Assembly: GCA_947454295.1 (NCBI GenBank)
Contig: CANGMO010000162.1
Span: forward strand, 1-5,957
Direction: 5' to 3'
Source: Verrucomicrobiota bacterium
GTDB taxonomy: Bacteria > Verrucomicrobiota > Verrucomicrobiia > Limisphaerales > UBA9464
Length of the DNA stretch: 5,957 nt
The notes beneath the pieces were generated by a model. That model had not been told where the DNA came from, ran no database searches, and saw only the letters and a program-made list of their open reading frames with translations. A program made the position numbers and the translations under genes. Numbering within the stretch: the stretch's first letter is position 1; the number at the start of each line of letters is the position of its first letter. Shown here in pieces: positions 1 to 5,957 of the stretch.

Positions 1-2199
1 GACGAAGTTCTTGCACGCAGTCTTGTGGTCCACGCCCACCAGCAGGCCCTGGCGGATCATGTCGTCGAGCGACTCGAAGGCGAGATACGGATTCACCGCA
101 CCGCATCCGTAACCAACGAGCAGCGAGAAGTGGTGCACTTCGCGGGGTTCACCGGATTCGAGCACCATGCCAACGCGGGTGCGGGTGCCTTCGCGGATGA
201 GGTGATGGTGGAGACCGCTCACCGCGAGCAGCGCCGGGATGGCGGCATTCTTCGCGTCCACGCCGCGATCGGAGAGGATGAGGATGTTGATACCTTCCTC
301 GATCGCCTTGCTGGCCTTCTTGAAGAGATCGGACAGCGCCTTCTCGAGTCCCTTGGCGCCCTTTTCCACCTTGTAGAGGATGGGCAGCGTGATGGACTTG
401 TAGCCCGGCTGATCGAGGTGCTTGAGCTTGGCGAATTCCTCGTTGGTGAGGACCGGATTCTTCAACTCGATGAGGTGGCAGCTCTCGGGAAGCGGGTTGA
501 GCAGGTTCTTTTCCGAGCCGATGGTGGTCACCGCGCTGGTGACGATCTCCTCGCGGATGCAATCAATCGGCGGATTGGTGACCTGGGCGAAGAGCTGCTG
601 GAAATAGTTGTAGAGCAGCTGCGACTGGTTCGACAGCACGGCGAGCGGCGTGTCGGTACCCATCGAGCCGACGGCTTCCACGCCATCACGAGCCATGGGA
701 ACCATCAGCAGGCGCAGGTCCTCGAAGGAGTATCCGAAGGCACGCTGACGCTGCAGCACGGTTTTGTGGTCGGGAGCGGGCAGCTCGGCCGGATCGGGCA
801 GCGAGGCGAGCTGGATGAGGTGCTGGTTCAGCCACTGGCGGTAGGGCTGCTCGGCGGCGATCTCGTTCTTGATCTCCTCGTCGGCGACAATGCGGCCCTG
901 CTCGGTGTCGATGTAGAACATGCGACCCGGCTGGAGGCGGCCCTTCTCGCGGACGTTGGCCGGGGCGATGTCGAGCACGCCGACCTCGGAGGCCATGATC
1001 ACCTGATCGTCATGGGTCACGTAGTAGCGCGAGGGGCGCAGGCCGTTGCGGTCGAGCGAGGCGCCAATGCGGATGCCATCGGTGAAGGCGATGCACGCCG
1101 GACCGTCCCACGGCTCCATCAGGCAGGAGTGGTATTCGTAGAACGCCTTCTTCTCGTCGCTCATCGACTCATGATTCGCCCAGGGCTCCGGGATCATCAT
1201 CATCATCGCGTGCGGCAGCGAACGGCCGGCCAGCACGAGCAGCTCGAGAACGTTGTCGAACATCGCCGAATCGGAGCCGTGAGGATCCACGATCGGCAGA
1301 ATCTTGCTGATGTCGTCACCAAACGCGTCGGTGGCGAACAGCGCCTCGCGGGCATGCATCCAGTTGATGTTGCCGCGGAGCGTGTTGATCTCGCCGTTGT
1401 GCGCGATGTAGCGGTAGGGATGCGAGCGGTTCCAGGACGGGAAGGTGTTCGTGCTGAAACGGGAGTGCACCAGGGCCAACGCCGTCTTCATCAGCGGGCT
1501 GCGCAGGTCGGGGAAGTATTTGCCCACCTGCTCGGTGAGGAGCATGCCCTTGTACACCATGGTGCGGCTCGAGAGGCTGCACACATACCAGTACGCGCTG
1601 CCGTCCATGGTGGAGCAGCGGATCTCGTTGAAGGAGCGCTTGCGGATGACGTACAGCTTCCGCTCGAAGGCCAGATCGTCCTTCACGTCCTCACCGCGGC
1701 CGATGAACGGCTGGCGGATCGCGGGCTCGCCCGCCTTGGCGGTGTCACCCAGCGAGGAGTTGTCGGTGGGCACGGTGCGCCAGCCGAGGAATTCCTGTCC
1801 CTCCGAATTGACGATCTTCTCGAAGGCCAGCTCGAGCTTGCGGCGCAGCTTGGCGTCCTTGGGCAGGAAGATCAGGCCCGTGCCGTAATGGCCGGGCTCG
1901 GGCACCTTGATGCCGGAGCTCTTGAAGGACTCGGCGAGGAACTCGTGCGGCATCTGAATGAGGATGCCGGCGCCGTCGCCGGTGTTGACCTCGGATCCGC
2001 AGGCGCCGCGATGGTCGAGGTTGTTGAGGATTTGGAGCCCCTGTTCGACAAGCGCGTGCGATTTGTGGCCCTTGATGCTGGCGACGAATCCGACGCCGCA
2101 GGCGTCGTGCTCGTTCTGCGGGTCGTAGAGACCCTGCTTCGCCGGCGGAACACTCCGCGGCGTGGGTTGCGAGGCCAACTGATCAGTACTGTTGCTCAT
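1..2199 (-). CDS. gltB: Glutamate synthase large subunit, N-terminal half (3' end outside the window)
   Basis: Glutamate synthase makes two glutamates from glutamine and 2-oxoglutarate in cytoplasmic nitrogen assimilation. I translated the frame from the ATG at 2199 to base 1: 733 codons with no stop or frameshift, about half the usual length near 1500. Residues 1-33 look like a propeptide ending DA before CGVGF, making Cys34 the N-terminal nucleophile of the class II glutaminase domain (about 34-435). Seen in that domain are HSRFSTNTFPSW (245-256), HNGEINTLRGN (267-277), MEPWDGPA (361-368) and DRNGLRP (382-388). The central domain follows from about residue 480, with NPPID near 542-546 and GYGCGAVNPYLAFE near 696-709. 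The FMN, 2-oxoglutarate and iron-sulfur regions lie beyond the edge, so NADPH- and ferredoxin-dependent types cannot be told apart. The ATG has no clear Shine-Dalgarno sequence. It was chosen because the propeptide length fits the family. Identity is very secure. Confidence 0.97.
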   Translation of the reverse strand, partial: MSNSTDQLASQPTPRSVPPAKQGLYDPQNEHDACGVGFVASIKGHKSHALVEQGLQILNNLDHRGACGSEVNTGDGAGILIQMPHEFLAESFKSSGIKVPEPGHYGTGLIFLPKDAKLRRKLELAFEKIVNSEGQEFLGWRTVPTDNSSLGDTAKAGEPAIRQPFIGRGEDVKDDLAFERKLYVIRKRSFNEIRCSTMDGSAYWYVCSLSSRTMVYKGMLLTEQVGKYFPDLRSPLMKTALALVHSRFSTNTFPSWNRSHPYRYIAHNGEINTLRGNINWMHAREALFATDAFGDDISKILPIVDPHGSDSAMFDNVLELLVLAGRSLPHAMMMMIPEPWANHESMSDEKKAFYEYHSCLMEPWDGPACIAFTDGIRIGASLDRNGLRPSRYYVTHDDQVIMASEVGVLDIAPANVREKGRLQPGRMFYIDTEQGRIVADEEIKNEIAAEQPYRQWLNQHLIQLASLPDPAELPAPDHKTVLQRQRAFGYSFEDLRLLMVPMARDGVEAVGSMGTDTPLAVLSNQSQLLYNYFQQLFAQVTNPPIDCIREEIVTSAVTTIGSEKNLLNPLPESCHLIELKNPVLTNEEFAKLKHLDQPGYKSITLPILYKVEKGAKGLEKALSDLFKKASKAIEEGINILILSDRGVDAKNAAIPALLAVSGLHHHLIREGTRTRVGMVLESGEPREVHHFSLLVGYGCGAVNPYLAFESLDDMIRQGLLVGVDHKTACKNFV

Positions 2200-2503
2200 G
2201 CTTGTCGTGCGAAAACGGATTCCGAAAACAGCCCCACGGGACAGTGTCTCCCGCGGCCGCAGGCGAACCCTGCGGTCAATCCGTCAAAGGTAGGGGTGAA
2301 GTCACTCGGTCGGTCAAGCAGTAGATGCAGGCAGGACGGCTTCTCCCCCTCCCTTCCCCACCCCGTAGCCGACGACGCGCGGAGGCGGATCCCCCGTGCC
2401 AAGGAAGTCCCCCGAGCTCCATTGGAGCGGCCCAATTTGTGGACGCGAAGGCCATGCGACCTTCGAATTTCAATCTTCGACCCCGCCGAGTCGCTGCCGT
2501 CGC
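2200..2503 (-). other. Non-coding interval between the dCMP deaminase gene and gltB
   Basis: This stretch of 304 bases separates the dCMP deaminase stop from the gltB start. I see no credible gene in it on either strand; open frames across it continue from antisense frames of neighbouring genes and match no family I know. It should hold the gltB promoter and 5' leader, but I could not identify a convincing -35/-10 pair. It contains two abutting hairpins (2234-2275). It also has a small AT-richer patch at 2461-2480 in which CTTCGA occurs twice, 8 bases apart, on the plus strand. No intrinsic terminator with a T-run is evident after the deaminase gene. Confidence 0.6.
2234..2275 (-). promoter_or_regulatory. 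Two abutting GC-rich hairpins upstream of gltB, possible leader structure
   Basis: On the plus strand, CCACGGGA (2234-2241) pairs with TCCCGCGG (2249-2256) around a 7-base loop, giving 8 pairs with one G-U. Immediately next to it, CCGCAGG (2257-2263) pairs perfectly with CCTGCGG (2269-2275) around a 5-base loop. The pair ends 34 bases before the gltB ATG. Read towards gltB, the second hairpin is followed by GGGGCTGTTTTC, whose T-run is short and offset from the stem, so this is a poor intrinsic terminator. Possible roles are an attenuator, a leader RNA structure or an operator. In GC-rich DNA such hairpins can also arise by chance. The pairing is seen; function is inference. Confidence 0.35.
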
Positions 2504-2947
2504 CTACTTCACCGAGTCGAATTCCTCCCAAAGCACCCCAGTCTCGGTGAGGATCCGCTTGGCGATGGTGATTTCCTCGAGCCAGCGCTCGTTGAGGTGA
2601 TCGGTCGGAACCACCAGCCGTTTGATGCCCGACTGCACAATGGCCTTCGCACAGTCGGCGCAGGGGAACAATCCCGTCACGTACAACGTGCACCCAGCCA
2701 CTGCCGCCCCGTTGCGCGCGGCAAAATGGATGGCGTTGGCCTCGGCGTGGCAAATGTACTGGTACTTGGTGGGCCGCTCCCAGAGGTCCGGGGTTTCCGC
2801 CATGCCTGCCGGCATGCCGTTGTAGCCGGTCGCCTTCACCGCGTGCGTCCCGGGCTCCACGATCACCGCGCCGACGCGCGTGGCCGGATCCTTGGATCGC
2901 AATGCCACCGTCCGCGCGATCTCCATGAAATAATGGTCCCAGTTCAT
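2504..2947 (-). CDS. Deoxycytidylate (dCMP) deaminase, zinc-dependent
   Basis: This enzyme deaminates dCMP to dUMP, the substrate of thymidylate synthase, in the cytoplasm. The 147-residue protein matches the short bacterial dCMP deaminases in length. The zinc site is complete: HAEANAI (67-73) supplies ligand His67 and proton shuttle Glu69, and PCADCAKAI (95-103) supplies Cys96 and Cys99. The upstream substrate-loop motif GYNGMP (41-46) and the HAEANAI form favour dCMP deaminase over the tRNA adenosine deaminase TadA or cytidine deaminase. I chose the ATG at 2947 because GGGGA lies 8 bases before it and the protein then begins MNWDHYFM, as in relatives. An in-frame TTG at 2968 would add seven residues but sits at the edge of the AT-rich repeat. 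The stop is TAG. gltB lies 304 bases downstream on the same strand, and co-transcription is uncertain. It resembles ComEB-type proteins, but nothing here implies a competence role. Confidence 0.93.
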   Translation of the reverse strand: MNWDHYFMEIARTVALRSKDPATRVGAVIVEPGTHAVKATGYNGMPAGMAETPDLWERPTKYQYICHAEANAIHFAARNGAAVAGCTLYVTGLFPCADCAKAIVQSGIKRLVVPTDHLNERWLEEITIAKRILTETGVLWEEFDSVK

Positions 2948-2955
2948 CGAACAAA

Positions 2956-2960
2956 TCCCC
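2956..2960 (-). promoter_or_regulatory. Ribosome binding site deciding the dCMP deaminase start
   Basis: GGGGA on the minus strand is separated by 8 bases (TTTGTTCG) from the ATG at 2947. It is the only Shine-Dalgarno-like sequence near the gene start and lies just outside the AT-rich inverted repeat. It supports the ATG over the in-frame TTG at 2968, which this site could not serve. Confidence 0.6.
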
Positions 2961-2966
2961 GTGTCC

Positions 2967-3052
2967 AATTCAAAATGAGGAATGAAAAATCAGAAATGGA
3001 GTTCACCGCTCGCCATCCCCCATTTCTCATTTTTCATTTCCAATTTTTAATT
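2967..3052. repeat. AT-rich imperfect inverted repeat (33-base arms, 20-base loop)
   Basis: The left arm (2967-2999) and the reverse complement of the right arm (3020-3052) agree at 28 of 33 positions by hand alignment. The shared core includes AATGAAAAAT and AGAAATGG. The loop (3000-3019) is GC-richer. The arms are strikingly AT-rich in an otherwise GC-rich window. The right arm contains the hydrolase stop codon (TAA, 3049-3047), and the left arm ends 7 bases before the ribosome binding site of the dCMP deaminase. It could be a dispersed palindromic repeat, a remnant of a small non-autonomous element, or an RNA hairpin that ends or protects the hydrolase transcript. No T-run follows the stem, so a classical intrinsic terminator is unlikely. 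I saw no second copy in this window. Confidence 0.75.
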
Positions 3053-3880
3053 CTGCCTTCCCCCCGCCGTCCGAATGACGAAGTCCACCAGCGGCTGGCA
3101 CTCGAAGAAGCCACGCCACATGTTATGTCCCTGACCCGTGGCGACCTGCAGTTCCACCGGACCGTGCAGCTCGACGTACCGCTGCCGGACAGCCTCGGAG
3201 TTGCGTGCCAGGGGCACCAGGGTGTCGACGTCCCCATGCAGGAGATACAGCGGCACCTTCGCGCGGGCCAGCGGACGCAGGCGGTTCACCGGGTTGTAGC
3301 GATCGAGTCGATTCGCCAGGCCCGCGGCATCGAGATGATAGGCCGATGCCGCCTTGTCGATTCCGGGATAGCTCGTGAGGTCACACACCGGATAAATGCC
3401 CGCAATGCCGGCGACCGAGCGCGGGTGCTCTGCACTCCAACTGAGGGCCATGAGTCCGCCTCGACTGCGGGCGAGGAACACGGCGCGCTTCGGCAGCCCC
3501 TGCTTGCGGCACATCTCGGCGTAGAAGGCGTCGAACACCCGGTTGCCGTCCGGACTGCCATACGATTCCCCGGCGTCCACCCCGCCGATGGCGAGTCCCG
3601 CCGCGAGGAACCGTTCGAACATCCAGCGCTCCTCCGGGCCGGGAAGACCGGGAAGTGTCGGCGTGTACCAAACCCAGCCCCGGACCGGCCCTTTCTCAGG
3701 ACGAATCAGGAACCCCTCGTGGCCGGCAACGGTGAATACCGAACCAGGTAGCGGCAGCACCTTGGCGGGCGCCGCCGCCGAGGCGGCAGGCGTCACCGCC
3801 ACGGCGCCGGCTGTCGCCATCACCAACAGCGACAGGCATCCGGCCCCCAGGGCACGCAGACTGGCCAGCAGGTGGCTCAT
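3047..3880 (-). CDS. Probably exported alpha/beta hydrolase, prolyl-oligopeptidase-like
   Basis: This 277-residue serine hydrolase has an unknown substrate. Residues 1 to about 36 form a Sec-type signal peptide: an early Arg, a hydrophobic stretch (about 11-29) and a likely cleavage site in the ASAAA run near 33-37, so it probably acts in the periplasm or outside the cell. The triad can be read as Ser139 in LARSRGGLM (136-144), Asp219 in HGDVDTLVP (215-223) and His252 in GQGHNMW (249-255). The nucleophile elbow is ARSRG rather than the classical GxSxG. The spacing fits the dienelactone hydrolase/prolyl oligopeptidase fold; esterase, peptidase and carbohydrate esterase roles remain open. The ATG at 3880 lies 4 bases after the stop of the propeller-cytochrome gene and lacks a clear ribosome binding site, suggesting one operon with translational coupling. 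The last codons and TAA run into the AT-rich repeat, which may have reshaped the C-terminus. Confidence 0.88.
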   Translation of the reverse strand: MSHLLASLRALGAGCLSLLVMATAGAVAVTPAASAAAPAKVLPLPGSVFTVAGHEGFLIRPEKGPVRGWVWYTPTLPGLPGPEERWMFERFLAAGLAIGGVDAGESYGSPDGNRVFDAFYAEMCRKQGLPKRAVFLARSRGGLMALSWSAEHPRSVAGIAGIYPVCDLTSYPGIDKAASAYHLDAAGLANRLDRYNPVNRLRPLARAKVPLYLLHGDVDTLVPLARNSEAVRQRYVELHGPVELQVATGQGHNMWRGFFECQPLVDFVIRTAGGRQN

Positions 3881-3884
3881 GAGA

Positions 3885-5957
3885 TCACTTGAACACCGCC
3901 GCCTTTTGATCGCCGCGCGACAGGAGGAAGGCCATCAGGTCGAGAATTTCCTCCTGCTTAAGCGTGTTGAGCAATCCCTCGGGCATCGGAGAGATCTTGG
4001 AGGGTTCCACCTTCGCGATGTCGCTGCGGCGCACGTTGGTGAAGTCGCCGGGCGCGGACATGTCCTCCATGATCATCATCACCTCTTCATTCAGGTTCGC
4101 CACACGGCCGGTGACCGTGTCCCCGTTCTTCTTGGTGATGACAATGGGGGCGTACTGATCGCTGACCTCCTTGGACGGTTCGATGATCGATTCGAGGAGA
4201 TCCTTCGGGCTGAAGCGGCCGCCGATGCCGGTGAGATCGGGTCCCACGGCGCCGCCGTCCCCGGCGAACCTGTGGCAATTGAAGCATCCCACCGCGCCGA
4301 AGAGATCATGCCCCTTCTGGAAGTTGCGGTGACGCAGTCCGCTCGCAAGCACCGGCGTGAGGTCGGCAACCTTCCACTCGTGCACCGTGCTCCGCCCCGC
4401 CAGCAGATTCTCCAGCGGCTTCTTCACCACCGGCTTGGCATTGAGCACATCGGCCAGCTGGACGCGTTCGGCGTCGCTGACGTTGGCCAGCGCATCGGCT
4501 TTGATGTCACGCAGGAATCCCGCCAGCGAGGCGCCTCCGCGGAAGCTCGCTGCCTTGAGGAACCAGCCGAAGTAGGCCCGGTGCAGCTCGGGGGTCCACC
4601 CGGTCTTCAGCACGCGAATGGCACGGGCGAGGTCCAGCTGTTCCTCCTGCGAGGGCGCCGACTGCAGCGCGGCGACCAGGCGGGCGGCCGCGTCCGGGGC
4701 CTCGAGGTAAACCAGGAAGGGCGCGAGCTCCGCGTTCAACTCGCGTGAGCGGGCCGGATAAAGCGGGCTGACGCGGGACAGCAACGCGCGGCGCATCGGA
4801 TCACTGGGCGACCCCAGCCGGGTGAACAGCAGCGCGTTGGCGCGCAACCACTCCAGCTGCTGGGTCTCGTTCAGGGCGCTCCACGAAATCCGCTGCAGCA
4901 CATCAAACATCTTCTCCTGAAGCGCGGCATCGGGGGCGGCATCGGTCGGCTTGGAGTGGAAACGATCGCGATGGGTGACCCGCGCCAGAGCGATCATCGC
5001 CTGGATCGAGGCCTCGGGATCCCTCTCGGCCAGCGCGCGATCGCGCCACGATTCCACCGGCTGCCACTCGATCGCCACTCGCGCGGCAAAGCGGAGATTG
5101 CGGTCACGGCTCTTGAGGAACGGCCAGGCCTCGGCGACCGCCTTGGGGTCGGCGTGACCGTGGAAGGACTCCAGACGCCGGCGCTGCCCGCGTTCCTTCT
5201 CGCCGCCCTTCATCCCCTTGGAGGAGGCCGTGGATTCGGCGCCGGTATAGATCACGCGATACAAACCCGACTGCGTCTTGCGACCGCCGATGGTGAAGTA
5301 CAGGGCGCCGTCCGCGGGATTCACCACGAGATCGGTGAGCGGCAGCGGCGAACCAGAGATGAATTCCTCCAGCTGCCCGGTGTATCCGGAGCCGGCTGGC
5401 TGAAGGTGGACGGCGTACAACTTGCCGTAGCTCCAGTCGTTGATGAACAACGCCTCCTGATACTTCGCCGGAAACTTAGCGCCATAGCCAAAGGTCACGC
5501 CGGTCGGGGAACCAGGACCGACATTGACGACCGCCCCGAGGCTGTCGGGGTAGTAGGCGGGCCACTTGCCCGCACCGCTGCGCCATCCGAATTCGGCGCC
5601 GCTGACCACGTGATTCACACGCGTCGGACGGTACCAGGGAGTGTTGAGATCCCACTCCATGTCGGCATCGAAGGTGAAGAGTTCGCCGTCGCGGTTGTAG
5701 GCGGCGTCGTACTCGTTGCGGAAGCCGGTCGCGAGCAACTCCCAGTCGCGTCCCTCGGGATCCGTCTTGGCGATCCATCCGCCCGGGGCGAGCACGCCCT
5801 TCATGAAGCCGTTACCGTCCCAGAGGCGCGGCAGCAAATGGTCCTCGGACCAGAGCTTCGGTACGCGCGACGAGGAGATCTCGGTCACCTTCGTTTGATT
5901 GCCGGAGACGATGGTGAGGGACTTGCCATCGGGCGACTTCAGGATGGCGTGGGGCCC
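3885..5957 (-). CDS. Beta-propeller / HEAT-like / cytochrome c fusion, PVC heme-binding type (5' end outside the window)
   Basis: Its 690 codons run open to the right edge. A GTG at 5888 lies in frame, but propeller sequence continues upstream of it (GPHAILKSPDGKSL), so it is not the start. Residues 1-240 are the end of a beta-propeller like soluble quinoprotein sugar dehydrogenases, with FRNEYDAAYNRDGELFTFDA, PWYRPTRV, GSPTGVTFGYGAKFP and TIGGRKTQSGLYRV. A basic linker (about 246-263) leads to a helical, HEAT-like region (about 265-535). The C-terminal domain (about 545-690) matches the Pirellula/Verrucomicrobium heme-binding family: CFNCH (558-562) binds heme covalently through Cys558 and Cys561 with His562 as axial ligand, and Met658 in SPMPEGLL is the likely distal ligand. 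Covalent heme implies export. It may oxidise a sugar or similar substrate and pass electrons to the cytochrome; substrate and cofactor cannot be read here. The stop is 4 bases before the hydrolase start. Confidence 0.93.
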   Translation of the reverse strand, partial: GPHAILKSPDGKSLTIVSGNQTKVTEISSSRVPKLWSEDHLLPRLWDGNGFMKGVLAPGGWIAKTDPEGRDWELLATGFRNEYDAAYNRDGELFTFDADMEWDLNTPWYRPTRVNHVVSGAEFGWRSGAGKWPAYYPDSLGAVVNVGPGSPTGVTFGYGAKFPAKYQEALFINDWSYGKLYAVHLQPAGSGYTGQLEEFISGSPLPLTDLVVNPADGALYFTIGGRKTQSGLYRVIYTGAESTASSKGMKGGEKERGQRRRLESFHGHADPKAVAEAWPFLKSRDRNLRFAARVAIEWQPVESWRDRALAERDPEASIQAMIALARVTHRDRFHSKPTDAAPDAALQEKMFDVLQRISWSALNETQQLEWLRANALLFTRLGSPSDPMRRALLSRVSPLYPARSRELNAELAPFLVYLEAPDAAARLVAALQSAPSQEEQLDLARAIRVLKTGWTPELHRAYFGWFLKAASFRGGASLAGFLRDIKADALANVSDAERVQLADVLNAKPVVKKPLENLLAGRSTVHEWKVADLTPVLASGLRHRNFQKGHDLFGAVGCFNCHRFAGDGGAVGPDLTGIGGRFSPKDLLESIIEPSKEVSDQYAPIVITKKNGDTVTGRVANLNEEVMMIMEDMSAPGDFTNVRRSDIAKVEPSKISPMPEGLLNTLKQEEILDLMAFLLSRGDQKAAVFK

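Noticed and set aside
1193..1207. ATC trinucleotide microsatellite on the plus strand
   Set aside because: It is the reverse complement of the consecutive Met codons in the conserved HAMMMMIPE segment of GltB.
2280..2330. TTGAC-like -35 candidates upstream of gltB
   Set aside because: Neither TTGACC nor TTGACG has an acceptable -10 box 16-18 bases downstream; the best (TACCTT) matches at three positions with a 19-base spacer.
2388..2406. TTGGCACGG on the minus strand, resembling the -24 half of a sigma-54 promoter before gltB
   Set aside because: The -12 GC element is absent at the required spacing; the bases there are AT, so no sigma-54 promoter can be claimed.
2463..2481. Short stem TCGAA/TTCGA after the dCMP deaminase stop as a terminator
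   Set aside because: Only 5 base pairs with an 8-base loop and no following T-run.
25..2550. An 841-codon open frame on the plus strand, opposite gltB
   Set aside because: Its translation is low-complexity, rich in His, Arg, Gly, Val and Leu, and matches no family I know. The minus strand encodes conserved GltB motifs throughout. Third-position GC bias in the sense gene explains the lack of antisense stops.
2196..2954. A 252-codon minus-strand frame overlapping the dCMP deaminase
   Set aside because: It reads the deaminase region in another frame and loses the zinc motifs; the conserved HAEANAI and PCADC motifs are only in the frame ending at 2504.
3836..3850. Possible lipobox (LGAGC, Cys15) in the hydrolase
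   Set aside because: The -3 residue is Gly, the hydrophobic stretch before it is too short, and the hydrophobic core continues past the Cys. A signal peptidase I site near residue 36 fits better.
4066..4090. Met-rich stretch VMMIMEDM in the cytochrome domain
   Set aside because: Hydrophobic and Met-containing strands occur at this place in the PVC heme-binding domain, so I see no sign of a metal-binding insertion.
2396..4748. Long plus-strand open frames (2396-3751 and 3543-4748)
   Set aside because: They lie opposite the deaminase, hydrolase and propeller-cytochrome genes, cross gene boundaries and show no recognisable domain. They are antisense shadows.

Overview
The window is GC-rich, and every gene I can support lies on the minus strand, so it reads from right to left. 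I infer a member of the Planctomycetes-Verrucomicrobia-Chlamydiae (PVC) group, most likely a verrucomicrobial relative. The main reason is the gene at the right edge: a beta-propeller fused to a helical-repeat region and a C-terminal CxxCH heme domain, an architecture typical of that group. Taxonomy below that level cannot be read from this window.

Layout in transcription order. (1) 5957-3885: 3' part of a large beta-propeller/cytochrome c fusion whose start lies outside the window. (2) 3880-3047: a probably exported alpha/beta hydrolase that starts 4 bases after the stop of gene 1, so the two very likely form an operon. (3) 3052-2967: an AT-rich imperfect inverted repeat that carries the hydrolase stop codon and lies just before the next gene. 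(4) 2947-2504: a zinc-dependent dCMP deaminase. (5) 2503-2200: a 304-base non-coding stretch with two abutting GC-rich hairpins near its gltB-proximal end. (6) 2199-1: the first 733 codons of the glutamate synthase large subunit, gltB, whose 3' half lies outside the window.

The genes fall into two functional sets. The propeller-cytochrome protein and the hydrolase probably act outside the cytoplasm, plausibly in breakdown or oxidation of an organic substrate; the substrate is unknown. The dCMP deaminase (dUMP supply for thymidylate synthesis) and glutamate synthase (ammonia assimilation) are cytoplasmic housekeeping enzymes. They probably have separate control, since non-coding DNA with hairpins precedes gltB.

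I saw no tRNA, rRNA, CRISPR array, transposase or phage gene. I found no clear novel system. The items most worth a second look are the AT-rich inverted repeat and the tandem hairpins upstream of gltB. Several very long open frames on the plus strand are antisense shadows of the real genes.
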